A DNA stretch of 42,084 bases from an uncultured Bacteroidales bacterium. GTDB taxonomy: Bacteria; Bacteroidota; Bacteroidia; Bacteroidales; P3. A model generated the notes under the pieces. The model saw nothing but the letters and a program-made list of their open reading frames with translations. It made no database searches and had not been told where the DNA came from. The position numbers and the translations under genes were made by a program. Every line of letters starts with the position of its first letter. Position 1 is the first letter of the stretch. The stretch spans positions 1 to 42,084 of the forward strand of contig CAMJJD010000012.1 in the NCBI GenBank assembly GCA_946406015.1, in the 5' to 3' direction. Shown piece by piece: positions 34,230 through 41,809 of the stretch.

Positions 34230-34467
34230 TCGTTTCAGGTGAAATGGCAGACATATAAAAGAGACGTGTAACAGCGTTTATCTGCGGCGTAGAGAACTTC
34301 GCAACCTCACTAAGTCCCGCAATAACGCAATGTTCCTCGTCCATTGCTTGGTATATTATCATTTATACCATAATGCGTGGGCTTCGGCATTGCTTATTCT
34401 GGACTTAAGGCAATGCGAAGGCCTTCTACGCGGGATAAGCAAAGTAGCAGATTCCCGCGCTTTTTTT
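34230..34467 (+). ncRNA. Candidate structured RNA or attenuated leader
   Basis: The region begins at the expected start of the copy-2 promoter and ends at an intrinsic terminator (CGCGGGA 34429-34435, TCCCGCG 34453-34459, then seven T). It has no convincing ORF. Internal hairpins include GGTATA-N8-TATACC and a long stem in which GGCTTCGGCATTGC pairs with GCAATGCGAAGGCC (one bulge). The 43 nt to the next ATG contain another hairpin. This could be an independent ~240-nt small RNA or a leader that controls the giant gene downstream by attenuation. I did not match it to a known RNA family. Confidence 0.6.
34429..34467 (+). terminator. Intrinsic terminator before the BspA-like gene
   Basis: A perfect 7-bp GC-rich stem (CGCGGGA/TCCCGCG) with a 17-nt loop is followed by CTTTTTTT. 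It lies only 43 nt before the start codon at 34510, with no promoter between them that fits the consensus, which is why attenuation is suspected. Confidence 0.8.
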
Positions 34468-34468
34468 A

Positions 34469-34507
34469 TGTCTATTGAATGAGACAGAAACAAATAAACA
34501 ATAGACA
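34469..34507 (+). promoter_or_regulatory. Hairpin abutting the start codon of the BspA-like gene
   Basis: TGTCTATTG (34469-34477) and CAATAGACA (34499-34507) are perfectly complementary, and the ATG follows after two bases. In the mRNA this stem would sit right next to the initiation codon and could modulate translation. Confidence 0.5.
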
Positions 34508-34509
34508 AA

Positions 34510-37500
34510 ATGAAACATCGAGTATCCCTGATTGCACTCTTACTGATGCTTTCGTCCATACCTTTCCATGCCAGCGCATATGACTTCTCAGCGGTGGCGC
34601 CGAGTGGTCAGACATTGTATTACATTATTACAAGCAGCAATACGGTGGCTGTGACAAGTCAGACCACCTCTTATCCATACAACACAACAACAACACCTAC
34701 AGGCAGTCTTGTTGTTCCCGATAGTGTAACAAATGGTGGTAACACATACTCGGTAACATCCATCTCCAGCTATGCTTTCATTAGGTGCTTTGGCTTGACC
34801 TCCGTCACCATTGGCAACTCGGTGACCAGGATCGCCAGCTACGCCTTCCAGCATTGCTTCAGCCTGACCTCCATCACCATCCCTAACTCGGTGACCAGCA
34901 TCGACAACTACGCCTTCGCTTTCTGTAGCGGCCTAACCTCCGTCACCATTCCCAACTCGGTGACCAGCATAGGCCACTACGCCTTCTATAATTGCAGCCG
35001 CCTGACCTCTGTCACAATCCCTGACGGTGTCACAGAAATTGGCCAATATTCTTTCAGCGGCTGTAGCGGTCTGTCCGTCACCATCCCAAATTCGGTGACC
35101 AGCATAGGCGTAGATGCCTTTTATGAAGTAAAATATATTGAATATCACGGCAGTGCTACCGGTGCCCCCTGGGGGGCTCGCCTGATGAACCGCGTGACAG
35201 AAGGGGACTTTGCCTTTACCGATTCCACAAAGCGCAATCTGCTTGCCTACTTAGGTGCTGGTGGAGATGTCGTTATTCCTTCGTATGTCGATACAATTGG
35301 TGAACAGGCCTTTGGTTTCTGTAGCGACCTAACCTCCGTCACCATTCCAAATTCGGTGACCTGCATCAGCGGTTGGGCTTTCGGTCGGTGCTACAGTTTG
35401 GTTAACATAAACATTCCGAACAGTGTCTCTTATATTGGTGACCATGCGTTTTATAATTGCAGTTCATTGACTTCAATCAGCATTCCCGAAGGTGTAACGG
35501 AGCTCAATGGCACATTCGATGGGTGTGGGGCATTGAGCTCCGTCGTATTGCCTAATAGTATTACGATAATCGGCGACAGTACTTTCAATTACTGCAGTGG
35601 TTTGACGTCTATCACGCTTCCTGAAGGTGTCCAATCCATCGAACATTCTGCATTTCAATCATGTAGCAATCTGTCTTCAATCAGTTTGCCGAGTAGTTTA
35701 AAAAGTATAGGAGAGTGGGCTTTTTCCGGTTGTGGTTTGGAGTCAATAACTATCCCCGACAGTGTTTCTTTAATTAAAGATGGTGCCTTTAGTTCATGTC
35801 AAAAACTGGTCACTGTAACACTTCCGGAAAGTCTGGATTCAATTGGACCGGATGTGTTTCAAGGCTGCCGTAAGCTATCCTCGGTCAATATTCCCGTCAA
35901 AATAAGGACAATTGCAGGGAGGCTTTTTGTGGATTGTGATAGTTTGACAAATATTATTATTCCAGATAGCGTTAGATACATAGGGGAACTTGCTTTTTAT
36001 AGGAGTGGCTTGAGAACTGTCACCATCCCGAAAGGCGTTAAATACATAAGAGAAGGTGCTTTCGGGGAGTGTAGTAATCTTGACACCATGTTCCTGAAGC
36101 CAATAACCCCTCCTGTTTTCGTTGAGGGGTCATATTCACCGTGGCCCACTATACCTTATAATACGGTAAAAGTAATTTATAGTTGTGCATACGAGGCATA
36201 TAGTAATTCTATGTGGTCAAATTATCTTGCATCTTTCAGCGTTATTGATAACGAATATGTCCTTAATTGCATTCCGGAGAATGAAGTGTTTGGGGAAGCA
36301 GTCATAGAACAACAATACTGTGATTCGAACATCATGTCCGTAATACATGCTGTTCCCAACTATGGCTACCATTTTAGGCAGTGGAACGACGGTGACACCA
36401 ATAATCCTCGGGTCGTCACGCTGACGCAGGACACCACGATTTCCGCTATTTTTGCTAAAAACATCTACAATGTAGCTGTCAGTAGTGCCGACACTGTGCG
36501 TGGTGGTGTTACAGGTGGTACAACTGCAGAGTATCTTGATACCGTCAGCCTGACCGCTACATCCAACTATGGCTACCACTTCACACAGTGGAGCGATGGT
36601 ATCACTGACAATCCGAGGATGGTGCAGGTGACCCGCGACAGCATCTTCACAGCGCAGTTCGGCTACAACCAGTACGGCATCACATTGGCGGTCGACACCA
36701 CCATCCACGGCTGCGTGAACGGAGCGGGTAGTTACAACTACCTTTCGGAGCGCACCATCAGCGCCATGCCCAACTACGGCTACCATTTCACACAGTGGAG
36801 CGACGGTGACACCAACAACCCTCGTACCCTCACGCTGACGCAGGACACCATATTTACCGCACTGTTTGCCAAGAATACCTATAGCATCGCTGCGCTGTCG
36901 GCGGATACGGTGATGGGCACGGTGGCTGGCACAAGCACTTTGGAATACCTCGATACCGCCACCTTGACTGCCACCTCTAACTACGGCTACCACTTCACAC
37001 AGTGGAGCGATGGAAACACCGCTAACCCGCGCAGCGTGCAGGTAATCCGCGACAGCGTCATCACTGCACAATTCGACTACAACCAATATAGCATTTCGCT
37101 GACGGTCGATACCACCATTCACGGCAGTGTAAGCGGTGATGGAAGTTATAGCTACCTCTCGGAGCGTACCATCAGCGCCACCCCCAACTATGGCTACCAC
37201 TTCACGCAGTGGAATGATGGCGACACTAACAATCCCCGTACCCTCACGCTGACACAAGACACCGCATTTACGGCTTTATTTACCACAAACCAGTATTATG
37301 TCACAGCTATATGCAATGACACAGCGAGGGGCAGTGTTTGGGGGAGTGACAGTGTGGCCTATCTTGACACCATCACTTTGATAGCAGTGCCCAACTATGG
37401 CTACCACCTGAATTACTGGCGATACCTCAACGACAACGGTAGCCCTGTCACATTATACGGCATGGACACCATCCAACTGGAGGTCACACGCAATATGTCC

Positions 37501-39735
37501 GTGACGGCATACTTCACCTACAATCAGTACAGCATAGCGCTGGCTGTCGATACCGCCATACACGGCAGTGTGAGCGGCGCAGGTGACTACAACTACCTCT
37601 CGGCACGCACCATCGCAGCCACCCCCAACTACGGCTACCACTTCACGCAGTGGAACGATGGCGACTCTACCAATCCGCGAGTCATCACGCTGACACAAGA
37701 CACCACATTTACCGCCATGTTTGCAAAGAATCTGTACGATGTTGCAGCATTGAGTGCCGACACAATACGTGGTAGCGTTACAGGCAGCACTACGGCAGAG
37801 TATCTTGACACTATTACAATGACCGCAGCACCCAACTATGGCTATCACTTTACACAGTGGAACGACGGTGACACCAACAATCCGCGTACTTTCACGCTGA
37901 CACAGGACACCGTGTTTACTGCCCTGTTTGACAAGAACAGCTACGACATCACCCTGATGGTTGACACCGCCATTCACGGCAGCGTGACGGGAGCAGGTAC
38001 CTATGAATACCTTGACAACCGTTCCATCTGCGTCACAGCCAACTATGGTTACCACTTCACGCAGTGGAACGATGGCGACACTACCAATCCGCGAGTCATA
38101 ACGCTGACACAGGACACCATCTTTACTGCCTTGTTTGCCAAGAATCTGTACGATGTCGCAGTATTGAGTGCCGACTCAATACGTGGTAGCGTTACAGGCA
38201 GCACTACGGCAGTGTATCTTGACACTATTACAATGACTGCAGCACCCGACTACGGCTACCACTTCACACAGTGGAACGACGGTGACACCAACAATCCGCG
38301 TACTTTCACGCTGACACAGGACACCGTGTTTACTGCCCTGTTTGACAAGAACAGCTACGATATCGCCCTATCGGTAGACACTGTTATTCACGGCAGCGTG
38401 ACGGGGGCAGGCACGTACGAATACCTTGACAGCCGTACCCTTGCCGCCACACCCAACTATGGCTATCACTTCACGCAGTGGAACGATGGCGACACCAACA
38501 ATCCGCGTGTCATCACGCTGACACAGGACACCGCCTTCACTGCCCTGTTCGCCAAAAACAGCTATGTGCTGACCCTGCAGAGCAACGATACAACGCTGGG
38601 CGAGGTGCTCGGCGAAGGCTTGTACGAATATCTTGACACGGTGAGCATCACTGCCTCCACCCTGATGTCGCACCACCACTTCGTGCAGTGGAGCGACGGC
38701 AGCACAGAAGCGACGCGCAACGTGGTGGTCACGCAGGACTCGCTGATTACCGCCACGTTCGCCATCGACACGCACACAGTGACGCTGGCAGTAAACGATG
38801 ACCTGTACGGTACAGTGAGCGGCATAGGGGTGTATCCTTATGGTAGCGATGTGGTGATAGAGGCCACGGCAGCCGAAGGCTTCCACTTTGCCCAATGGAG
38901 CAACGGCAGCCGCAGCAACCCCGATACCATCACGGTACTTGGCGACACAACGTTGACAGCTATCTTCACCGACGACGTAGTACCGGAGATTTCCATGGTC
39001 ACCGTGCAAAATGGCCGCAACATGGTTATCTGGGAGAAAGGGCTGGAAGTGACGGCTTATAACATCTACCGAGAGGGTAACAGCTCGAATGAGTACGACT
39101 TAATTGCTACGGTGCCTTACGACGCGGAACCACAATGGATTGACACCGCTTCGCGGCCACGCAACCGTAGTTACCGCTACCGTATGACAGCCACCGACCT
39201 CTACGGCTACGAGTCGGAGCCCAGTTCAATACACAAAACCATGCACCTCACCATCAGTCAAGGTGTCGGCAACGAGTGGAACCTCGTTTGGACTCCCTAC
39301 GAAGGTGCAGAGTACAGCACATATGTCATCTACCGCGGCACCAACGCGAGCAATATTCAGCAAATCGACGTGATGCCCTCGAACGGCAACACTACCTACA
39401 CCGACGACAGCGCACCTGAGGGCACTGTTTACTATCAGGTTGGAATCATGCTTTCCAGTTCGGCGAAGAGAAGCGACATCATCCTTTCGAATATTGCCAC
39501 CAACAGCACTGTGGGCATCGAGGAAGTCGGAGGTCAGAGGTTGAAGGGCAGAGTGTATGCTGTCGAGGGTAAGATTGTGGTCGAGGGTGCCGAGGGTGAG
39601 ACGGTGAGGGTGTACGATGTGACGGGGCGCATGGTTCAGACATTCACTCACTCCAGCGACCAGACACTCCCCGCCGGCGTCTACATGGTCAAGGTCGGCC
39701 AGCATCCCGCCCGCAAAGTGGTGGTGTTACGGTAA
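34510..39735 (+). CDS. Giant BspA-like LRR / InlB-type repeat surface protein with T9SS sorting domain
   Basis: A 1741-residue secreted protein. It has a signal peptide (VSLIALLLMLSSIPFHASA), then BspA/TpLRR-type leucine-rich repeats to about residue 580 (LTSVTIPNSVTSIGHYAF and similar). From about 610 to 1495 there are thirteen ~69-residue divergent InlB B-type repeats, NYGYHFTQWNDGDTNNPR followed by TLTQDTTFTALF, alternating in two flavours so the DNA period is 414 bp. Fibronectin-like domains follow (about 1495-1670: NMVIWEKGLEVTAYNIYREG), and a C-terminal type A sorting domain (EGETVRVYDVTGRMVQTF, LPAGVYMVKVG). BspA-like proteins bind host proteins or other bacteria; the ligand here is unknown. 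Repeat units 7-8 and 9-10 are nearly identical in DNA, indicating recent duplication. Confidence 0.93.
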   Translation: MKHRVSLIALLLMLSSIPFHASAYDFSAVAPSGQTLYYIITSSNTVAVTSQTTSYPYNTTTTPTGSLVVPDSVTNGGNTYSVTSISSYAFIRCFGLTSVTIGNSVTRIASYAFQHCFSLTSITIPNSVTSIDNYAFAFCSGLTSVTIPNSVTSIGHYAFYNCSRLTSVTIPDGVTEIGQYSFSGCSGLSVTIPNSVTSIGVDAFYEVKYIEYHGSATGAPWGARLMNRVTEGDFAFTDSTKRNLLAYLGAGGDVVIPSYVDTIGEQAFGFCSDLTSVTIPNSVTCISGWAFGRCYSLVNINIPNSVSYIGDHAFYNCSSLTSISIPEGVTELNGTFDGCGALSSVVLPNSITIIGDSTFNYCSGLTSITLPEGVQSIEHSAFQSCSNLSSISLPSSLKSIGEWAFSGCGLESITIPDSVSLIKDGAFSSCQKLVTVTLPESLDSIGPDVFQGCRKLSSVNIPVKIRTIAGRLFVDCDSLTNIIIPDSVRYIGELAFYRSGLRTVTIPKGVKYIREGAFGECSNLDTMFLKPITPPVFVEGSYSPWPTIPYNTVKVIYSCAYEAYSNSMWSNYLASFSVIDNEYVLNCIPENEVFGEAVIEQQYCDSNIMSVIHAVPNYGYHFRQWNDGDTNNPRVVTLTQDTTISAIFAKNIYNVAVSSADTVRGGVTGGTTAEYLDTVSLTATSNYGYHFTQWSDGITDNPRMVQVTRDSIFTAQFGYNQYGITLAVDTTIHGCVNGAGSYNYLSERTISAMPNYGYHFTQWSDGDTNNPRTLTLTQDTIFTALFAKNTYSIAALSADTVMGTVAGTSTLEYLDTATLTATSNYGYHFTQWSDGNTANPRSVQVIRDSVITAQFDYNQYSISLTVDTTIHGSVSGDGSYSYLSERTISATPNYGYHFTQWNDGDTNNPRTLTLTQDTAFTALFTTNQYYVTAICNDTARGSVWGSDSVAYLDTITLIAVPNYGYHLNYWRYLNDNGSPVTLYGMDTIQLEVTRNMSVTAYFTYNQYSIALAVDTAIHGSVSGAGDYNYLSARTIAATPNYGYHFTQWNDGDSTNPRVITLTQDTTFTAMFAKNLYDVAALSADTIRGSVTGSTTAEYLDTITMTAAPNYGYHFTQWNDGDTNNPRTFTLTQDTVFTALFDKNSYDITLMVDTAIHGSVTGAGTYEYLDNRSICVTANYGYHFTQWNDGDTTNPRVITLTQDTIFTALFAKNLYDVAVLSADSIRGSVTGSTTAVYLDTITMTAAPDYGYHFTQWNDGDTNNPRTFTLTQDTVFTALFDKNSYDIALSVDTVIHGSVTGAGTYEYLDSRTLAATPNYGYHFTQWNDGDTNNPRVITLTQDTAFTALFAKNSYVLTLQSNDTTLGEVLGEGLYEYLDTVSITASTLMSHHHFVQWSDGSTEATRNVVVTQDSLITATFAIDTHTVTLAVNDDLYGTVSGIGVYPYGSDVVIEATAAEGFHFAQWSNGSRSNPDTITVLGDTTLTAIFTDDVVPEISMVTVQNGRNMVIWEKGLEVTAYNIYREGNSSNEYDLIATVPYDAEPQWIDTASRPRNRSYRYRMTATDLYGYESEPSSIHKTMHLTISQGVGNEWNLVWTPYEGAEYSTYVIYRGTNASNIQQIDVMPSNGNTTYTDDSAPEGTVYYQVGIMLSSSAKRSDIILSNIATNSTVGIEEVGGQRLKGRVYAVEGKIVVEGAEGETVRVYDVTGRMVQTFTHSSDQTLPAGVYMVKVGQHPARKVVVLR
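37322..38404 (+). repeat. Recently duplicated 414-bp unit inside the BspA-like gene
   Basis: The sequence from about 37726 recurs at exactly +414 (AAGAATCTGTACGAT ends at 37740 and 38154) with few mismatches. The unit encodes two ~69-residue InlB-type repeats. The interval marks the region where neighbouring units are most alike; the whole array spans roughly 36340-39000. Confidence 0.75.
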
Positions 39736-39753
39736 CACAGAGCATCAATTTAC

Positions 39754-39807
39754 ACCCTATCGGGTATAATTTACATATCCTGGACACATAACTATACCCG
39801 ATAGGGT
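39754..39807. repeat. 15-bp perfect inverted repeat
   Basis: ACCCTATCGGGTATA (39754-39768) and TATACCCGATAGGGT (39793-39807) flank a 24-nt centre. Each arm is itself partly palindromic (CCCTATCGGG / CCCGATAGGG). It lies between the BspA-like stop and the terminator before the next gene and could be a regulator site or RNA stem. Confidence 0.8.
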
Positions 39808-39810
39808 ACA

Positions 39811-39843
39811 AAACCGGCACACAATTTATGTGCCGGTTTTTCG
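39811..39843 (+). terminator. Intrinsic terminator abutting the next start codon
   Basis: AAACCGGCACA (39811-39821) pairs perfectly with TGTGCCGGTTT (39829-39839), followed by TTC. It would end the BspA-like transcript, yet the next gene's GTG start (39854) is only about 11 nt further on, leaving no room for a promoter in between. Confidence 0.85.
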
Positions 39844-39853
39844 TTATATAGGC

Positions 39854-41431
39854 GTGAAAGAGAAATTATTGATAGCATTGCTGCTCCTGCTGCCGGTGGC
39901 GGCCTTGGGGCAGAACAAGAAGAGCGAGCCGCTGTTCAACCAAGCGGTGGAGAAGAGCATCGTGGGCCAGTACGAGGAGGCCATCGCGCTGCTGCACAAG
40001 GCCATCAAGGTGGACCCCACCTACGCCGAAGCCTATCTGCTGCTGGGCAACCAGCACCTGATGCTGGAGCAGTACACCAAAGCGGTGGAGTGCTACCAGC
40101 AGTGCCTCGACCTCAACCCTTCGAGCACGCGCTGGGTGCAGGAGGCCCGCGACGGCATACGCACCGCCGAATGGCGCCGCCATGCGGTGGAGAACCCCGT
40201 GCCCTTCAAGCCCATCAACCTGGGTCCCAACGTCAACACGGAGGCCGACGAATACATGCCGGCCCTGACGGCCGACTACCGCATGCTGGTCTTCACGCGC
40301 CGCGTGCCGCGCCGCGCCACCACCCGCCGCGACCTGCCGCAGGAGGAGGACTTCTTCCTCTCGCTCTACGACACCATGGAGCTCGACTGGGGCCCCGCCG
40401 AGCGGATGCCCGAGCCCCTGAACAGCAACGCCAACGAGGGGGCGCAGACCCTCTCGCACGACGGCCGCGTGGTCATCTTCACCGCCTGCGGCCGCAACAA
40501 CGAGCCCACGGGCTGCGACCTGTATATGAGCGTCCGCAGCGGCGACCGCTGGGGCAAGCCGCGCAACCTCGGCGCGCCGGTCAACAGCAGCTACTGGGAG
40601 TCGTTCCCCTCGCTCTCCATCGACGGCTACACCCTCTACTTCGCCAGTAACCGCCGCGGCGGCTACGGCGGCACCGACATCTGGTACTGCACCCTCGAAG
40701 AGGGCCGCTGGAGCGAGCCCCGCAACCTGGGCCCCGCGATAAATACCAAAGGCAACGAGACCTCGCCCTATATCCACTTCGACGACAAGACCCTCTACTT
40801 CTCCTCCGACGGCCACCTGGGCATGGGCGGCGCCGACCTCTACGTGGCCAAGCGGGTGAACGACAGCACCTGGGGCGAGGTGAAGAACCTCGGATACCCC
40901 ATCAACACCGCCGGCGACGAAGCCTCGCTCATCGTAGCGCCCGACGGGCGCACGGCCCTCTTCGCCAGCGACCGCTACGGCGGCTACGGCCAGCAGGACC
41001 TCTACTCCTTCGTCATGCCCGCCCCCGCGCGGCCCGAACGCATCACCTTCATCGACCCCGTGCGGCAGGCCGAGAACCTGCTCACCCTGGGCGACACGGT
41101 GACGCTGAAAAACATCTTCTTCCACACCGCCAGCGCCGAACTCTACGAGACCTCGCTGGCCGAGCTCGACCGGCTGGCCGAAGCCTTGCAGCGCCACCCG
41201 AAGCTGCGCCTCGAGGTGGGCGGCCACACCGACGCCGTGGGCTCCGATGCCGACAACCTGCTCCTGAGCGAACGCCGTGCCAAAGCCGTCTACGACTACC
41301 TCGTGCTGCGAGGCGTCGCTGCCGACCGCCTCACCTACCGCGGCTACGGCGAGAGCCGCCCCGTGGCCGACAACGACACCCCCGAGGGGCGCGCCAAAAA
41401 CCGCCGCACCACCCTCACCCCTTTGAGGTAG
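39854..41431 (+). CDS. TPR-PD40-OmpA outer-membrane-associated protein (PorE-like architecture)
   Basis: A 525-residue protein. Signal peptide LLIALLLLLPVAALGQ; TPR repeats at about 24-95 (YEEAIALLHKAIKVDPTYAE, YTKAVECYQQCLDLNP); a PD40 beta-propeller at about 115-385 with repeated blades such as GYTLYFASNRRGGYGGTDIW; and a C-terminal OmpA peptidoglycan-binding domain at about 405-525 (VGGHTDAVGSDADNLLLSER, YGESRPVADNDTPEGRAKNR). This resembles T9SS protein PorE but lacks its carboxypeptidase-regulatory-like domain between propeller and OmpA. The best start is GTG 39854; an earlier in-frame GTG at 39830 lies within the terminator stem. It could anchor a surface complex to peptidoglycan. Confidence 0.9.
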   Translation: MKEKLLIALLLLLPVAALGQNKKSEPLFNQAVEKSIVGQYEEAIALLHKAIKVDPTYAEAYLLLGNQHLMLEQYTKAVECYQQCLDLNPSSTRWVQEARDGIRTAEWRRHAVENPVPFKPINLGPNVNTEADEYMPALTADYRMLVFTRRVPRRATTRRDLPQEEDFFLSLYDTMELDWGPAERMPEPLNSNANEGAQTLSHDGRVVIFTACGRNNEPTGCDLYMSVRSGDRWGKPRNLGAPVNSSYWESFPSLSIDGYTLYFASNRRGGYGGTDIWYCTLEEGRWSEPRNLGPAINTKGNETSPYIHFDDKTLYFSSDGHLGMGGADLYVAKRVNDSTWGEVKNLGYPINTAGDEASLIVAPDGRTALFASDRYGGYGQQDLYSFVMPAPARPERITFIDPVRQAENLLTLGDTVTLKNIFFHTASAELYETSLAELDRLAEALQRHPKLRLEVGGHTDAVGSDADNLLLSERRAKAVYDYLVLRGVAADRLTYRGYGESRPVADNDTPEGRAKNRRTTLTPLR

Positions 41432-41809
41432 AAAAATTTAAATCGCGCACGACCTAACTGCCGTTTTCCCAACGGTCGCCGACCATAGGTCGAGGGGCCG
41501 GAAAAGGACGTTTTCGCCCCCAAAACAGCACCCAAGCCCTCCCAACCGCACATAAAACAGCTGATTTACAGACATCTATACAGTTATTACACATCCGTTC
41601 CTCCGAAATCCCTCCGTAGTCCCTCCGTAGTCCCTCCGAGGTTGGTCCGACTGAAATCGGACAAAATACGGTCCAACCACGGTCATGTGGCGGGGCATCC
41701 ACGAATAAATCGTGCACGACCTAACTGCCCTTCCACCTGCCGTCCGACGGTGGTTAAAATATATACCCGCGACACAATAAAAGGCGGGAAGCAGCGTTGT
41801 AGGATTGTT
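41432..41809. other. Repeat-bearing intergenic region without a gene
   Basis: 378 nt with no convincing gene. It contains a variant TCGCGCACGA motif followed by CCTAACTGCC at about 41443, a CCGTT/AACGG hairpin, the 11-bp-iterated element at 41601-41661 and a second TCGTGCACGA-CCTAACTGCC at 41710. No promoter fitting the consensus was found before the sirtuin gene. Confidence 0.7.
41601..41661. repeat. Dispersed intergenic element with 11-bp iterations (copy 2)
   Basis: CCCTCCGTAGT repeated at an 11-bp period, then the tail GAGGTTGGTCCGACTGAA and ATCGGA. Same orientation and nearly the same sequence as the element at 9110-9171, 32 kb away. Confidence 0.85.

Noticed and set aside
34230-34467. 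Identification of the structured RNA as tmRNA, RNase P RNA, SRP RNA or 6S RNA
   Set aside because: None of the diagnostic conserved sequences of the first three was seen, and the multi-hairpin shape does not match a single long 6S-type hairpin.
36340-39000. Regular DNA repeats that might suggest CRISPR or a satellite
   Set aside because: They are in one long open frame and encode InlB-type protein repeats.
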